From Streptomyces griseoflavus (lineage in GTDB: Bacteria; Actinomycetota; Actinomycetes; Streptomycetales; Streptomycetaceae): a stretch of 64,000 bases of DNA. Each line of letters begins with the position of its first letter. Within the stretch, counting starts at the first letter, position 1. The notes beneath the pieces are model-generated. The model was not told the origin of the DNA, did not search any database, and saw only the letters and a program-made list of their open reading frames with translations. The stretch spans positions 986,132-1,050,131 of the forward strand of contig NZ_BMUC01000001.1 in NCBI RefSeq assembly GCF_014649995.1, read 5' to 3'. Shown here piece by piece: positions 18,092 to 27,789 of this stretch. The translations under genes were made by a program, and so were the position numbers.

Positions 18092-19111
18092 GTGAATACG
18101 CGCGCGGCACAGGGATCCCGGCACGGCGGCGATGTCGTGTGCGCGGTGCGCGGGCTGACCAAGACCTATCCCGCGGTGCGCGGCCGGCGCGGGGTTCCCG
18201 CGACGCCCGAGGTCCGGGCCACCGACGACGTGGCGCTCGACATCCGGCGCGGTGAGATCTTCGGCCTGCTCGGGCCGAACGGCGCCGGCAAGTCCACCCT
18301 CGTGCGCCAGCTGACCGGACTGATGCGGCCCGACCGCGGCAGCGTCGGCATCCTCGGTCACGACATCGTGCGCCACCCCGAGCGGGCCTCGCGCATCCTC
18401 GCCTACCTCGGCCAGGAGTCCACCGCCCTCGACGACCTCACCGTGTCCCTCGCCGCCGAGACCACCGGCCGGCTGCGCGGCCTCGACGCACGCCGGGCAC
18501 GGGCCGAACGGGACGACGTCCTGGACGAACTGGGGCTCGCCCCGCTCGCCGGGCGCCCGCTGCGCAAGCTCTCCGGCGGCCAGCGCAGACTCGCCTGCTT
18601 CGCCGCCGCGCTGGTGGGGCGGCGGCCGCTGCTGGTGCTCGACGAGCCCACCACCGGCATGGACCCGGTGGCCCGGCGCGCGGTGTGGTCCGCCGTGGAC
18701 CGGCGCCGCGCCGAGCACGGCGCGACCGTCCTGCTGGTCACCCACAACGTCATCGAGGCCGAGACCGTCCTCGACCGTGTCGCGGTGCTCGACCGCGGCC
18801 GGGTCATCGCCTGCGACACCCCGTCCGGGCTGAAGGAACAGGTCGCCGGCGAGGTCCGGGTCGACCTGGTGTGGCGCGAGGCCGCGCCGCTCCACGTGCC
18901 CGAGGTCGCCGCGCTGCGCGACCGCGTCGTCGAGTCCGGCCGCCGCTGGACCCTGCGGCTGGCGCCCGAGGAGGCCCGTACGGTCGTCGCCACGGTCACC
19001 GGCGGTGCCGCCTTCGCCGCCCTGGACGACTTCACGCTGGCCACGCCCAGCCTGGAGGACGTCTATCTGGCGCTCGGCGGTGCCGTACGACAGGGACTGG
19101 TGAAGGCGTGA
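18092..19111 (+). CDS. ABC transporter ATP-binding protein
   Basis: The 339-aa product has a complete ATPase domain: Walker A GPNGAGKST (61-69), Q-loop region, signature LSGGQ, Walker B LLVLDEPTTG and the switch His in LLVTHN. The C-terminal ~100 residues match the extra domain of multidrug- or antibiotic-type exporters of the DrrA/CcmA group. It partners with the permease encoded immediately downstream. The exported substrate is unknown. Confidence 0.92.
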   Translation: MNTRAAQGSRHGGDVVCAVRGLTKTYPAVRGRRGVPATPEVRATDDVALDIRRGEIFGLLGPNGAGKSTLVRQLTGLMRPDRGSVGILGHDIVRHPERASRILAYLGQESTALDDLTVSLAAETTGRLRGLDARRARAERDDVLDELGLAPLAGRPLRKLSGGQRRLACFAAALVGRRPLLVLDEPTTGMDPVARRAVWSAVDRRRAEHGATVLLVTHNVIEAETVLDRVAVLDRGRVIACDTPSGLKEQVAGEVRVDLVWREAAPLHVPEVAALRDRVVESGRRWTLRLAPEEARTVVATVTGGAAFAALDDFTLATPSLEDVYLALGGAVRQGLVKA

Positions 19112-19197
19112 GCACACGGGCCGTGTCATCCGTACGGAACGGGGCGGGTGCCCGCGCGCATCCGGGCGAAGCTCCGAGCGAAGGAGAGCAGCACGAC

Positions 19198-20019
19198 GTG
19201 AGTGTCGTACCCGCCGATGTCCTGCCGGGCGGTGCCCTGACCGCGGGGGCGGCCGCGCCGGAAACGGCCGAGCTCGGCCCCCGGGCGCGGCTGTGGCCGT
19301 CGCTGGCGGCCGTGTACCGGGCGCAGCTGTCCCGGGCCCGGGTCGCGCGGATCCCGCTGCTGTTCGTGGCGACCTTCCAGTCGGTCGGCATCATGATCCT
19401 GATGCGCGGCGTCGTGGACGGCGGCGGTGAGGCGCGGGCCGTGGTCGCCGGCTCGGCGGTGCTGGTCGTCGCGTTCGTCGCGCTGAACCTCCTTGCCCAG
19501 TACTTCGGCCAGCTGCGGGCCGGCGGCGGACTCGACCACTACGCGACCCTGCCGGTGCCACCGGCGGCGGTGGTGCTGGGCGCGGCCGGCGCGTACGCCT
19601 CGTTCACCGTGCCGGGCACCGTCGTGACCGCCGTCTTCGGCTGCGCGCTGTTCGGGCTGCCGCTGGCGCACCTGTGGGTGCTGATCGCGGTGATCCCCCT
19701 CGCGGGCGCCGCGCTCGCCGGGCTCGGAGCGGCGCTCGGCCTGCTCGCGCCCCGGCCGGAACTGGCCACGCTCCTCGGCCAGCTCGGCATGTCCGCGGCG
19801 CTGCTGCTGGGCGTGCTTCCCCCGGAGCGGATGCCGGAGGTGGTGCGTCTCGCCCGCGACCTGCTGCCGTCGACGTACGGCGTCGAGGCCTTCGCGCGGA
19901 CCTTCGCGCCGCACCCCGACTGGGCCCTCGTGCTCGGTGACCTCGCCGTGTGCGGGGTCGTCGGAGTGCTCTCGCTGGCGGTGGCGACCTGGGCGTACCG
20001 CAGGGCGGCCGTCCGGTGA
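19198..20019 (+). CDS. ABC-2 type transporter permease
   Basis: The 273-aa product has an N-terminal amphipathic region and six predicted membrane helices (from about residue 47 to 265), the layout of ABC-2 permeases. It should form an exporter with the preceding ATPase. I chose GTG 19198, which follows AAGGAGAG with an 11-nt spacer. An alternative GTG at 19108 overlaps the ATPase stop (GTGA) and would add 30 residues without membrane character. Confidence 0.85.
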   Translation: MSVVPADVLPGGALTAGAAAPETAELGPRARLWPSLAAVYRAQLSRARVARIPLLFVATFQSVGIMILMRGVVDGGGEARAVVAGSAVLVVAFVALNLLAQYFGQLRAGGGLDHYATLPVPPAAVVLGAAGAYASFTVPGTVVTAVFGCALFGLPLAHLWVLIAVIPLAGAALAGLGAALGLLAPRPELATLLGQLGMSAALLLGVLPPERMPEVVRLARDLLPSTYGVEAFARTFAPHPDWALVLGDLAVCGVVGVLSLAVATWAYRRAAVR

Positions 20020-20041
20020 CGCGCCGCACGGCCGGGCCTGG

Positions 20042-20047
20042 CACGAT
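20042..20047 (+). promoter_or_regulatory. -10-like box CACGAT before the DUF2567 gene
   Basis: CACGAT ends 6 nt before GTG 20054. Weak match, same spacing as the other leaderless-type starts in this window. Confidence 0.3.
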
Positions 20048-20053
20048 GGCGGG

Positions 20054-20752
20054 GTGAGCGCTCCCCTGACACCACCGCCGCCCCCGCACGAGCATTCCGC
20101 TCAGGACCCGTGGCAGCCGCCGTCCGGCCCGGCCGCGGAGGCCTCGGCCGGGCACGCCGGGAAGTCCGCGTATCCCCGGAGCGGCTGGTGGGACGACCAG
20201 GACGGTCCCGGGATGAAGCGGGAACTGCGGGAGGCCGCGGTGATCCTGGTGGCGGTGGCGCTCGGCGGGCTGCTGCTCGGGGTGATGTGGTGGTGGCTCG
20301 CGCCGCGCGTGCCGCTGGTGGGCGAGGTGGCCGGCGACAACTGGGCCGTCTACCTCAAGGACTCCGAGGGCGAGCAGGGTATCGGGGTGGACGGGACGTT
20401 CACGCTGCTCGCGCTGGGATTCGGCGCGGTGAGCGCGCTGGTGGTGTTCCTGGTGCGGCGGCGGGGCGGTGTGCCGCTGGTGGTGGCACTGGCGGCGGGC
20501 GGGCTGCTCGCCTCGGTACTGGCCTGGCGGCTCGGGGTGTGGCTGGGGCCGGCGCAGGACGTGATGGCGCAGGCCCGCAGCGCGGGCAAGGGCGTCACCT
20601 TCGACGCGCCGTTGCAGCTGAGCGCGAAGGGCGCGCTGCTGGCGTGGCCGTTCGCGGGACTGGTGCTGCACCTGGGGCTGACGAGCCTCTTCGGCCCCCG
20701 CGACCCGGAGGCCCTCCCGCCGGATCCGCACGTGCCGGGAGCCGGGTCCTAG
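20054..20752 (+). CDS. DUF2567-like membrane protein
   Basis: The 232-aa product starts with a Pro-rich cytoplasmic segment (residues 1-55). It has four membrane helices, roughly 62-85, 115-138, 142-165 and 190-212. The pattern fits the actinobacterial DUF2567 family, which has no known function. It follows the ABC exporter genes on the same strand by 34 bp but may have its own leaderless promoter. Confidence 0.75.
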   Translation: MSAPLTPPPPPHEHSAQDPWQPPSGPAAEASAGHAGKSAYPRSGWWDDQDGPGMKRELREAAVILVAVALGGLLLGVMWWWLAPRVPLVGEVAGDNWAVYLKDSEGEQGIGVDGTFTLLALGFGAVSALVVFLVRRRGGVPLVVALAAGGLLASVLAWRLGVWLGPAQDVMAQARSAGKGVTFDAPLQLSAKGALLAWPFAGLVLHLGLTSLFGPRDPEALPPDPHVPGAGS

Positions 20753-21074
20753 GTTCCGGGGCCGGGGGCGCGGGGGTGGGCGCGGCGGGCGTACCGCAGG
20801 GGGCGTCCCCGCCTGCCCGGTCCGCTCTCGGCTTCGTGCGGGCAGGGATGACCCCGGCGCCCCAAGGGCACGCCTGTCCGCCCGGGCGTGGTGGGCGGGT
20901 GCCGCCGGTGGGGCGGAGCGGCGTGATCGGCCGGTGCTCGATCGCTCCCCTGAGCGGTGAGCCGTACGGCCGGTCGCGATCGGATGCCGGTGCGCCACTC
21001 GCGAGGGCCCCGAGGGCGGGGTCGTCACGACACGTCCGTGCCCGGCGCCCGTGCGGGGCACGGACGTCGGGCGG
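20753..21074. other. Intergenic region without a gene (322 bp)
   Basis: GC-rich spacer between convergent genes. I see no convincing reading frame with a ribosome-binding site. The only clear structure is the hairpin at 21032-21067. Confidence 0.6.
21032..21067 (-). terminator. Terminator hairpin after the YbaK-type gene
   Basis: Perfect 12-bp stem (21032-21043 with 21056-21067, read ACGTCCGTGCCC) around a 12-nt loop. It begins 8 bp beyond the stop of the minus-strand gene. Confidence 0.7.
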
Positions 21075-21575
21075 TCAGGCGCGTCCGATCGGGGCCAGGA
21101 CGGCCGAGGTCAGGTCCCTCAGGTCGGCCGGGGAGAGCTCGACCTCCAGGCCGCGCCGGCCGGCCGAGACGCAGATCGTCTCGTGCCGCGCCGCCGATTC
21201 GTCCAGCACCGTCGGCAGCCGCTTGCGCTGGCCCAGCGGCGAGATCCCGCCCCGCACGTACCCGGTGGTGCGTTCCGCCAGCGCCGGATCGGCCATCGCC
21301 GCCCGCTTCCCGCCGGCCGCCGACGCGAGGGCCTTCAGGTCGAGCTGGCCCGCCACCGGCACCACCGCCACCGTCAGCGCCCCGTCGACGTCCGCCACCA
21401 GCGTCTTGAACACCCGGTCCGGTGAGACGCCCATCGCCTCGGCCGCCTCCTCGCCGTAGGAGGGATGGGACGGATCGTGGTCGTAGGAGTGCACGGTGAA
21501 CGGCACCCCGGCCGCCGTGAGGGCCACCGTCGCGGGCGTTCCCCCCGGCTGCTGCTTCCTGGACTTCTTCGCCAT
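21075..21575 (-). CDS. YbaK/ProX-type aminoacyl-tRNA deacylase
   Basis: YbaK-family proteins remove cysteine or other wrongly attached amino acids from tRNA, typically Cys-tRNA(Pro). The 166-aa product has the family landmarks VFKTLVADVDG, the Lys-containing DLKALA stretch, and the GGISPLGQRKRLPTVLD loop. It is near full length for YbaK. I chose ATG 21575, with GGGGTG about 9 nt upstream; a GTG four codons earlier is also in frame. Confidence 0.9.
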   Translation of the reverse strand: MAKKSRKQQPGGTPATVALTAAGVPFTVHSYDHDPSHPSYGEEAAEAMGVSPDRVFKTLVADVDGALTVAVVPVAGQLDLKALASAAGGKRAAMADPALAERTTGYVRGGISPLGQRKRLPTVLDESAARHETICVSAGRRGLEVELSPADLRDLTSAVLAPIGRA

Positions 21576-21603
21576 TGCGGCCGTCACCCCGGACAGTCGT
21601 ACG

Positions 21604-22344
21604 TCAGTTGAGACTCATCGGGCCGCGCGTCAGCTCCGACGCCGGCAACGACGGCAGATTACGGATGATCGCCGTCTCGGTGCGAAGGAGTTTCAGCTCG
21701 TCCCGCAGCCGGGAGGCGGTGTCCGGCGCCTGGAGCAGACGCTGCCGCGTCGGCGTGTCCAGCATCATCGCCGCGGCGACCAGGTAGGAGACCACGCCCG
21801 GCTCGTCCGGCAGGTCCGCGCCGGTCGCCAGGGACCGCTCCCGCGCCCCCGCCAGCCGCTTCTGGTACTGGCGGAACGCCCGCAGCACCACCTCCGCCGA
21901 CGCCCCCGGATCGTCGCCGGGTTCCTCCTCCAGCGGCTCGAGGTCGGCCGTCAGGAACGGCCCCGAGGCGTCGACCGACAGCAGCCGCACCCGGGTCGTC
22001 CCCGTCGCCAGCACCTCGAAGGTGCCGTCGGCCCGCTCCCGGATCGTCGCCGCGTCGGCCACGCAGCCCACCTTGTGGAAGGCGCGCAGCGGATCGCCGC
22101 CGAAGCCCGCCGCCGGGCCCCGCTCGGGCTCGGCCGTCGGATCGGGCAGTCCGGGAGCCGTCTGCGCCACCTCGTGGCCGTCGCGGATCGCCACGACGGC
22201 GAACCGGCGTGGCTCGTCCTCCGGCGTCTTCAGCAGCTCGCGCATCATGGCGCGGTAACGCTCCTCGAAGACGTTGAGCGGGAGCACGAGCCCCGGGAAC
22301 AGCACCGTGTTCAGGGGGAAGAGCGGGAGCCGGACGGTGGTCAC
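21604..22344 (-). CDS. LON substrate-binding-domain protein
   Basis: The 246-aa product matches the N-terminal (LAN/LON) domain of Lon protease without the ATPase or protease parts. It begins TTVRLPLFPLNTVLFPG and has the FEERYRAM motif, with a helical C-terminal region. Such stand-alone proteins are common in actinobacteria and have no firmly assigned role. The GTG start at 22344 lies 11 bp from the stop of the upstream gene on the same strand, suggesting one transcript. Confidence 0.88.
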   Translation of the reverse strand: MTTVRLPLFPLNTVLFPGLVLPLNVFEERYRAMMRELLKTPEDEPRRFAVVAIRDGHEVAQTAPGLPDPTAEPERGPAAGFGGDPLRAFHKVGCVADAATIRERADGTFEVLATGTTRVRLLSVDASGPFLTADLEPLEEEPGDDPGASAEVVLRAFRQYQKRLAGARERSLATGADLPDEPGVVSYLVAAAMMLDTPTRQRLLQAPDTASRLRDELKLLRTETAIIRNLPSLPASELTRGPMSLN

Positions 22345-22355
22345 GACGTAAAAGC

Positions 22356-23432
22356 CTAATGGGCGCCGAAGCGGAGTCGACCGCCCCGCCCGCGGTCCGG
22401 ACGGTCGGGGAACGGGACGGAGCCGCCGGAACCGGGCCCCCGGGCACCGGACGCGACCAAGGCGCCCACGCCCTGACGCACCTCCAGGAACCGGCCCAGC
22501 GGGTCCTCCGCCTCCCGGTCCCAGGGGAACGACGTCGCGTACGGGCCGGTCAGCCGCAGCTGCTCCAGGGCGTCCTGCCAGCGTTCCAGCCGGACCAGGA
22601 CGTACGTCAGCAGATTGCGCAGCTCGGCCGGCCAGGACTGGTCCGCGGGCAGCCCCGCGGACAGCGCGACGGCGCGGTCGGCCGCGTCCTCCAGCCGTTC
22701 GCGCGGCACCTCGGGACCGCAGCCGTCGGTCAGGTAGCCGTACGCCGCCCGCAGCGGCAGCGCCCGCGTGAGCGAGGTCTCCGGCGCGTCCTGGGCGGCC
22801 CGGTCGGCGAAGTCGAGGCACTCCCGGTGCGAGCCGTGCCACGAGGACGCCAGGTAGCGCAGGGCCGCCACATGGCAGCCGTAGTGGTGCGGGGCGCGCC
22901 GGACGGCCGCCTCCCACAGCTCCTCGACGTAGGTGTGGCCGGCCCGCGCGCCCCGGGCGTGGTCCAGGGCCAGCCGCCAGGGCACCGGGTCGCGGTTGTC
23001 CGCCCGCGCGGCGGCCGTGATCAGCGGGCTCACCTCGCGCAGCAGTTCGCCGCGCGCCGGAGAGTCCCAGGCGCGGTCCACCGCCCGCTGCGCGTCCACC
23101 ACGGTGGCGTCCGGGTCGAGCGGGGCGAGCGCGCGCCAGGTGTCCAGCCACTCCGGGCGCGCCCGGGCGAACGCGGCCAGGCCCCGCACATACCGGTCGC
23201 GGTGGTCCCAGGCGCCGGCGCGCCGGGTGGCGGCGAGCAGCTCCGCGGCGGGCCCGTGGTCGCCGTCGGCCGCGCCGACCAGCGCCGGGCCCAGGACGTC
23301 GTCGGGCGCGTCGAGCAGCACCTCGTCGTCACCGGGCAGCCGGACGGGGACGGGGGACGCGTCGCCCGTCGACTTTCCTCGCACCCGGGACGTACGGATG
23401 AACGCGTGCAGCAGAGCCATGGTGTCGACCAT
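22356..23432 (-). CDS. Unrecognised helical-repeat protein
   Basis: I do not recognise a named family. The 358-aa product is rich in Ala, Arg, Leu and Trp. It shows repeated helical pairs (for example VEELWEAAVRRAP, CHVAALRYLASSW and LTYVLVRLERWQDALEQL), suggesting a TPR-like solenoid. The first residues may be MVDTMALLHAF; the ATG four codons later (23420) is an alternative start. No membrane segment. It lies upstream of the LON-domain gene with an 11-bp gap, so the two may be co-expressed. Confidence 0.7.
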   Translation of the reverse strand: MVDTMALLHAFIRTSRVRGKSTGDASPVPVRLPGDDEVLLDAPDDVLGPALVGAADGDHGPAAELLAATRRAGAWDHRDRYVRGLAAFARARPEWLDTWRALAPLDPDATVVDAQRAVDRAWDSPARGELLREVSPLITAAARADNRDPVPWRLALDHARGARAGHTYVEELWEAAVRRAPHHYGCHVAALRYLASSWHGSHRECLDFADRAAQDAPETSLTRALPLRAAYGYLTDGCGPEVPRERLEDAADRAVALSAGLPADQSWPAELRNLLTYVLVRLERWQDALEQLRLTGPYATSFPWDREAEDPLGRFLEVRQGVGALVASGARGPGSGGSVPFPDRPDRGRGGRLRFGAH

Positions 23433-23522
23433 TGAAAGTCCGCAGGTCACAGCGGCGCCAGAGCCCACACGCAAGTCGCGGAAAGTTGTACGGGGATCGG
23501 TCAAGGCCCGGTAAAAAGCAGA

Positions 23523-23542
23523 CGGGCCCTCAGGGCGGCCCG
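23523..23542 (-). terminator. Terminator after the 525-aa membrane protein gene
   Basis: CGGGCC and GGCCCG form a 6-bp stem with an 8-nt loop. On the minus strand TCTGCTTTTT follows. It lies 45 bp past the stop at 23587. Confidence 0.6.
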
Positions 23543-23586
23543 GAATTCCGCCGTGTGACCCGTCCCGCGGGTCGCGCGCCGGCGGA

Positions 23587-25164
23587 CTACGTGCGGCGCA
23601 GCGTCCGGGTCGCGCCCGCCGCCACCGTCGTCGCCAGGATCCAGCCCAGCAGGACGAACGCGGCCGACAGCCACTGCCAGCCGCCGCGCAGCTGCCAGAA
23701 GCCCACCTGCCCCAGGTCGATCACCGGCAGCAGCAGGTCCAGCGCGAACAGGGCCGGGTTCCAGGGTGGGTGCTCACCGCTCTTCAGCGGCGGGTGGTCG
23801 GAGTGGGCGAAGGCCAGCGAACCGGCCGCCCACAGCACCGCCATCCACACCGCGGCCCGGCCCGGACGGTATCCGTACGCGACCGTCCAGTCCTGCGCGT
23901 AACCCCACAGCTTGGCCGCGAGCGGCAGGCTCTCGCGGCGCCGGCGCTGCTTGGCGAGCAGCACCTCCCGGGCGTCCTCGTCCTCCCCGCCCTCCCGCAG
24001 CACGGCGGCCAGCCGCTCGTACGGCTCCGGGTTGTACTCGGCGCTCGCCGCGTCCACCCAGCGCAGCCGCAGCTCCAGCGGGAAAGGACCGCGCGGCACC
24101 AGGTTCTCGTAGGTGAAGCCGCCCATGTGCAGCCGGCCGGGGCCCGGCCAGCTGTCCGCCCGGTCCATCAGGTTCACCACCCGCGCACCCGACAGCACCA
24201 CCCGGCCGCGCGCCGGCCGCTCCCCGAGGAAGCGCAGCTCCGGCGTCTGCACCCGGCGCAGCGACAGCTCCTGCTCGTCGGTGAGGACGAACCGGGCCCC
24301 CTCGAAGTCGACCGCGTCCCCGAACCGCCCGTCGTCCAGCCGTATCCCGCCCCGGCACTCGAAGCGCTGGATCCGCGTGCCGCGCGCCGGTGTCATCCCG
24401 CTGCGGGCCTGGGCACCGACCCCCGCCGGGGTCAGGTACAGCGAGCGCTCCACCGTCAGCTGCGGCGCGTTCAGCGCGAGCCGGGTCTGCGAGTTGCCCA
24501 GCCGCGCGCCGCGCAGGCTCAGCGAGACGCCGATCGTCGCGCTGCGCAGGCTCAGCTCGCCGTGCGACTCCAGCATCTCCGCCTGGAGGTCCTGCCCGAC
24601 GCTCATCCCGTCCGCGGCGATCGAGCGGCCGCTGCGGTCCCGGTGCACCACCGCCTGGTTGAGCAGCAGATCCGTACCGATCCGCGCGTCGGTCAGGCGT
24701 ATGCCGCCCAGGAACCGGCAGCGCGGCAGGTGCAGATCGCCCTCGGTGTGCAGCCGGGCCGCCTCCAGACGGGGCAGGGCGCAGTCGACCATCCGCACGG
24801 TCGTGAAGCGGCTCTCCGGCAGCAGCACGTCCCGCTCGAAGCGGCAGCCGCGCAGCTCCCAGTAGGGCACCACCGTGCCACCGGCCAGGTCCAGCACGCC
24901 GCTGATCCGCACCCCGACGAGCTTCAGCGACGACACGCGGCCGGCCAGCGCGGGCGGGCCGTGCAGCAGCAGCCAGCACACCACGCGCGCCCGGACGGTC
25001 CGCTCCGGACCCCACGGATGCCCGCCGTGCGGATCGTCGACGACCGTGTCGCCGCTGCTCAGGTCGTACACGCTGCCGTTGCGGAAGGCCTGCCACATGC
25101 CCGCCTCCGCGGCGGTCAGGTCCTCCGGCGGCTCCGTGCCGCCCGGTCCCACACCGTGGGTCAC
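23587..25164 (-). CDS. Beta-solenoid-like membrane protein of unknown function
   Basis: The 525-aa product begins with a helical segment (residues 15-75) followed by about 270 residues of regularly spaced hydrophobic strands, for example DLAGGTVVPYWELRGCRFERD, LHLPRCRFLGG and GVSLSLRGARLG. This looks like a pentapeptide-type or other right-handed beta-solenoid. The C-terminal ~120 residues hold three predicted membrane helices. GTG 25164 is preceded by GGAGGAGGGGAGA. It diverges from hisD. I cannot assign a function. Confidence 0.75.
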   Translation of the reverse strand: MTHGVGPGGTEPPEDLTAAEAGMWQAFRNGSVYDLSSGDTVVDDPHGGHPWGPERTVRARVVCWLLLHGPPALAGRVSSLKLVGVRISGVLDLAGGTVVPYWELRGCRFERDVLLPESRFTTVRMVDCALPRLEAARLHTEGDLHLPRCRFLGGIRLTDARIGTDLLLNQAVVHRDRSGRSIAADGMSVGQDLQAEMLESHGELSLRSATIGVSLSLRGARLGNSQTRLALNAPQLTVERSLYLTPAGVGAQARSGMTPARGTRIQRFECRGGIRLDDGRFGDAVDFEGARFVLTDEQELSLRRVQTPELRFLGERPARGRVVLSGARVVNLMDRADSWPGPGRLHMGGFTYENLVPRGPFPLELRLRWVDAASAEYNPEPYERLAAVLREGGEDEDAREVLLAKQRRRRESLPLAAKLWGYAQDWTVAYGYRPGRAAVWMAVLWAAGSLAFAHSDHPPLKSGEHPPWNPALFALDLLLPVIDLGQVGFWQLRGGWQWLSAAFVLLGWILATTVAAGATRTLRRT

Positions 25165-25344
25165 GGATCTCCCCTCCTCCTCACCTACTCGTCGGTTCGT
25201 CCCTTCGTACAACCGGTGATGCCCGGTACGGTGACCTGTTGAACACGGAAAGTGAAGAGGATCTCGCATATGTGCGCGGACCGTCACCGTGAGGGGTCCG
25301 TATCAGCCACTGGAACGGGCGGACGGTTCGCGATCCCGGTCTGA

Positions 25345-25350
25345 GAGAAT
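25345..25350 (+). promoter_or_regulatory. -10-like box GAGAAT for a leaderless hisD mRNA
   Basis: GAGAAT is followed by seven bases and then GTG 25358. No Shine-Dalgarno sequence precedes the start, in line with a leaderless transcript for the his operon. Confidence 0.45.
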
Positions 25351-25357
25351 TGAGCAC

Positions 25358-26683
25358 GTGATCTCACGAATCGATCTGCGCGGCGACGCCCTCCCCGAGG
25401 GGGCCGCCCTGCGCGACCTGCTGCCCCGAGCCGACTTCGACGTCGCGGCCGCCCTGGACAAGGTGCGGCCCATCTGCGAGGACGTGCATCATCGGGGCGA
25501 CGCGGCGCTGATCGACTACGCCGAGCGCTTCGACGGCGTGAGGCTGGAGCAGGTGCGGGTCCCGGCCGCCGCCGTCGAGCGCGCCCTGGAGGAACTCGAC
25601 CCGGCCGTGCGCGCGGCCCTGGAGGAGTCCATCCGGCGCGCCCGGCTCGTCCACCGCGCGCAGCGCCGCACCACGCACACCACCCAGGTCGTGCCCGGCG
25701 GCACGGTCACCGAGAAGTGGGTGCCGGTCGACCGCGTGGGGTTGTACGCGCCGGGCGGCCGCGCCGTCTACCCGTCCTCCGTGATCATGAACGTGGTGCC
25801 CGCCCAGGAGGCCGGCGTCCCGTCCCTGGCGCTCGCCTCCCCGGCCCAGGCCGACTTCGGCGGGCTCCCGCACCCGACGATCCTCGCCGCCTGCGCCCTG
25901 CTCGGCGTCGACGAGGTCTACGCGGCCGGCGGCGCCACCGCCGTCGCGATGTTCGCCCACGGCACCGAGTCCTGCCCGCCCGCGAACCTGGTGACCGGCC
26001 CCGGCAACATCTGGGTCGCCGCCGCCAAGCGCTACTTCACCGGGAAGATCGGCATCGACGCCGAGGCCGGCCCGACCGAGATCGCGATCCTCGCGGACTC
26101 CACGGCCGACCCGGTGCACGTCGCCTCCGACCTGATCAGCCAGGCCGAGCACGACCCCCTGGCCGCCGCCGTCCTCGTCACCGACTCCGCGGAACTCGCG
26201 GACGCGGTGGAGCGGGAACTGAAGCCGCAGGTCGAGGCGAGCAAGCACACCGAGGAGCGGATCGTCCCGGCCCTGTCCGGCCGCCAGTCCGCGATCGTCC
26301 TGGTCGACGGCATCGAGGAGGGACTGCGCGTCGTCGACGCCTACGGCGCCGAGCACCTGGAGATCCAGACCGCCGACGCCGCCGCGGTCGCCGACCGGGT
26401 GCGCAACGCGGGCGCGGTCTTCGTCGGCCCCTGGGCGCCGGTCTCCCTCGGCGACTACGCCGCCGGTTCCAACCACGTGCTGCCCACCGGCGGTTGCGCC
26501 TGCCACTCCTCGGGCCTGTCCGTGCAGTCCTTCCTGCGCGGCATCCACATCGTCGACTACACCGAGGACGCGCTGGCCGAGGTCGCGCACCACGTGGTGA
26601 CGCTGGCGGAGGCGGAGGACCTGCCCGCGCACGGCGCGGCGATCAAGGCGAGGTTCGGCTGGAAGGTGCCTGAGAACAAGTGA
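25358..26683 (+). CDS. hisD: Histidinol dehydrogenase
   Basis: Oxidises L-histidinol to L-histidine in two NAD-dependent steps, the last reactions of the pathway. The 441-aa product contains the family motifs [12 protein letters not shown] (214-225), EAGPTE (236-241), QAEHDP with zinc ligands Q262/H265, and the catalytic pair E332-H333 in AEHLEI. Length is normal. It is the first gene of the his operon; its TGA overlaps the GTG of hisC. Confidence 0.97.
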   Translation: MISRIDLRGDALPEGAALRDLLPRADFDVAAALDKVRPICEDVHHRGDAALIDYAERFDGVRLEQVRVPAAAVERALEELDPAVRAALEESIRRARLVHRAQRRTTHTTQVVPGGTVTEKWVPVDRVGLYAPGGRAVYPSSVIMNVVPAQEAGVPSLALASPAQADFGGLPHPTILAACALLGVDEVYAAGGATAVAMFAHGTESCPPANLVTGPGNIWVAAAKRYFTGKIGIDAEAGPTEIAILADSTADPVHVASDLISQAEHDPLAAAVLVTDSAELADAVERELKPQVEASKHTEERIVPALSGRQSAIVLVDGIEEGLRVVDAYGAEHLEIQTADAAAVADRVRNAGAVFVGPWAPVSLGDYAAGSNHVLPTGGCACHSSGLSVQSFLRGIHIVDYTEDALAEVAHHVVTLAEAEDLPAHGAAIKARFGWKVPENK

Positions 26684-27789
26684 GCTTCGGAATCGACGAC
26701 CTCCCCGTTCGGGACGAACTGCGCGGCAAGTCCCCCTACGGCGCGCCCCAGCTGGACGTCCCCGTACGGCTGAACACCAACGAGAACCCCTACCCGCTGC
26801 CCGAGCCGCTGGTCGAGCGGATCACCGAGCGGGTCCGCGAGGCCGCCCGGCACCTCAACCGCTACCCCGACCGGGACGCGGTCGAACTGCGCACCGCCCT
26901 GGCCGCCTACCTGACGAGGACCGCCGGCCACCCGGTCGCCGTCGGGAACGTCTGGGCGGCCAACGGCTCCAACGAGGTCATCCAGCAACTGCTGCAGACC
27001 TTCGGCGGGCCGGGCCGTACCGCGATCGGCTTCGAGCCGTCGTACTCGATGCACGGACTCATCGCGCGCGGCACCGGCACCGGATGGATCTCCGGGCCCC
27101 GCAACGAGGACTTCACCATCGACCTCGGCGCGGCCGAGAAGGCGATCGCCGAGCACCGGCCCGACGTCGTCTTCGTCACCACCCCCAACAACCCCACCGG
27201 CAACGCGGTCCCCGCGTCCACCGTCGTCGCGCTGTACGAGGCCGCCCAGGCGGCCGGGCCGTCGATGCTCGTCGTGGACGAGGCGTACATCGAGTTCAGC
27301 CACGGCGGCTCGCTGCTGCCGCTGCTCGACGGACGACCGAACCTGGTGATCTCCCGCACCATGTCGAAGGCGTTCGGCGCGGCGGGCCTGCGCCTGGGCT
27401 ACCTGGCCGCGCACCCGGCCGTCGTCGACGCCGTCCAGCTGGTGCGGCTGCCGTACCACCTGTCGGCGGTCACCCAGGCGACCGCGCTGGCCGCCCTGGA
27501 ACACACCGACACGCTGCTCGGTTACGTCGAGCAGCTGAAGGCCGAGCGCGACCGGCTGGTCGCCGAACTGCGCGCCACCGGCTACGACGTCACCGAGTCC
27601 GACGCGAACTTCGTCCAGTTCGGCAGGTTCGAGGACTCCCACGCCGTGTGGCGCCGGATCCTCGACCGGGGCGTCCTGGTCCGGGACAACGGCGTACCGG
27701 GATGGCTGCGGGTCACCGCGGGCACCCCGGCCGAGAACGACGCGTTCCTCGACGCGGTACGTGAAATCAAGAAGGAGCAGAGCGCATGA
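26680..27789 (+). CDS. hisC: Histidinol-phosphate aminotransferase
   Basis: PLP enzyme that converts imidazole-acetol phosphate and glutamate to histidinol phosphate. The 369-aa product has the fold-type I landmarks: [11 protein letters not shown] at the N-terminus, NNPTGN (170-175), VVDEAYIEF (198-206) and the PLP lysine K230 in [20 protein letters not shown] 26680 overlaps the hisD stop (GTGA) and the 3' end overlaps hisB (ATGA), so translation is probably coupled along the operon. Confidence 0.97.
   Translation: MSFGIDDLPVRDELRGKSPYGAPQLDVPVRLNTNENPYPLPEPLVERITERVREAARHLNRYPDRDAVELRTALAAYLTRTAGHPVAVGNVWAANGSNEVIQQLLQTFGGPGRTAIGFEPSYSMHGLIARGTGTGWISGPRNEDFTIDLGAAEKAIAEHRPDVVFVTTPNNPTGNAVPASTVVALYEAAQAAGPSMLVVDEAYIEFSHGGSLLPLLDGRPNLVISRTMSKAFGAAGLRLGYLAAHPAVVDAVQLVRLPYHLSAVTQATALAALEHTDTLLGYVEQLKAERDRLVAELRATGYDVTESDANFVQFGRFEDSHAVWRRILDRGVLVRDNGVPGWLRVTAGTPAENDAFLDAVREIKKEQSA

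Noticed and set aside
25164-25358. T-box or histidine-responsive leader before hisD
   Set aside because: The start looks leaderless, and the 194-bp spacer has no run of His codons or T-box-like sequence.
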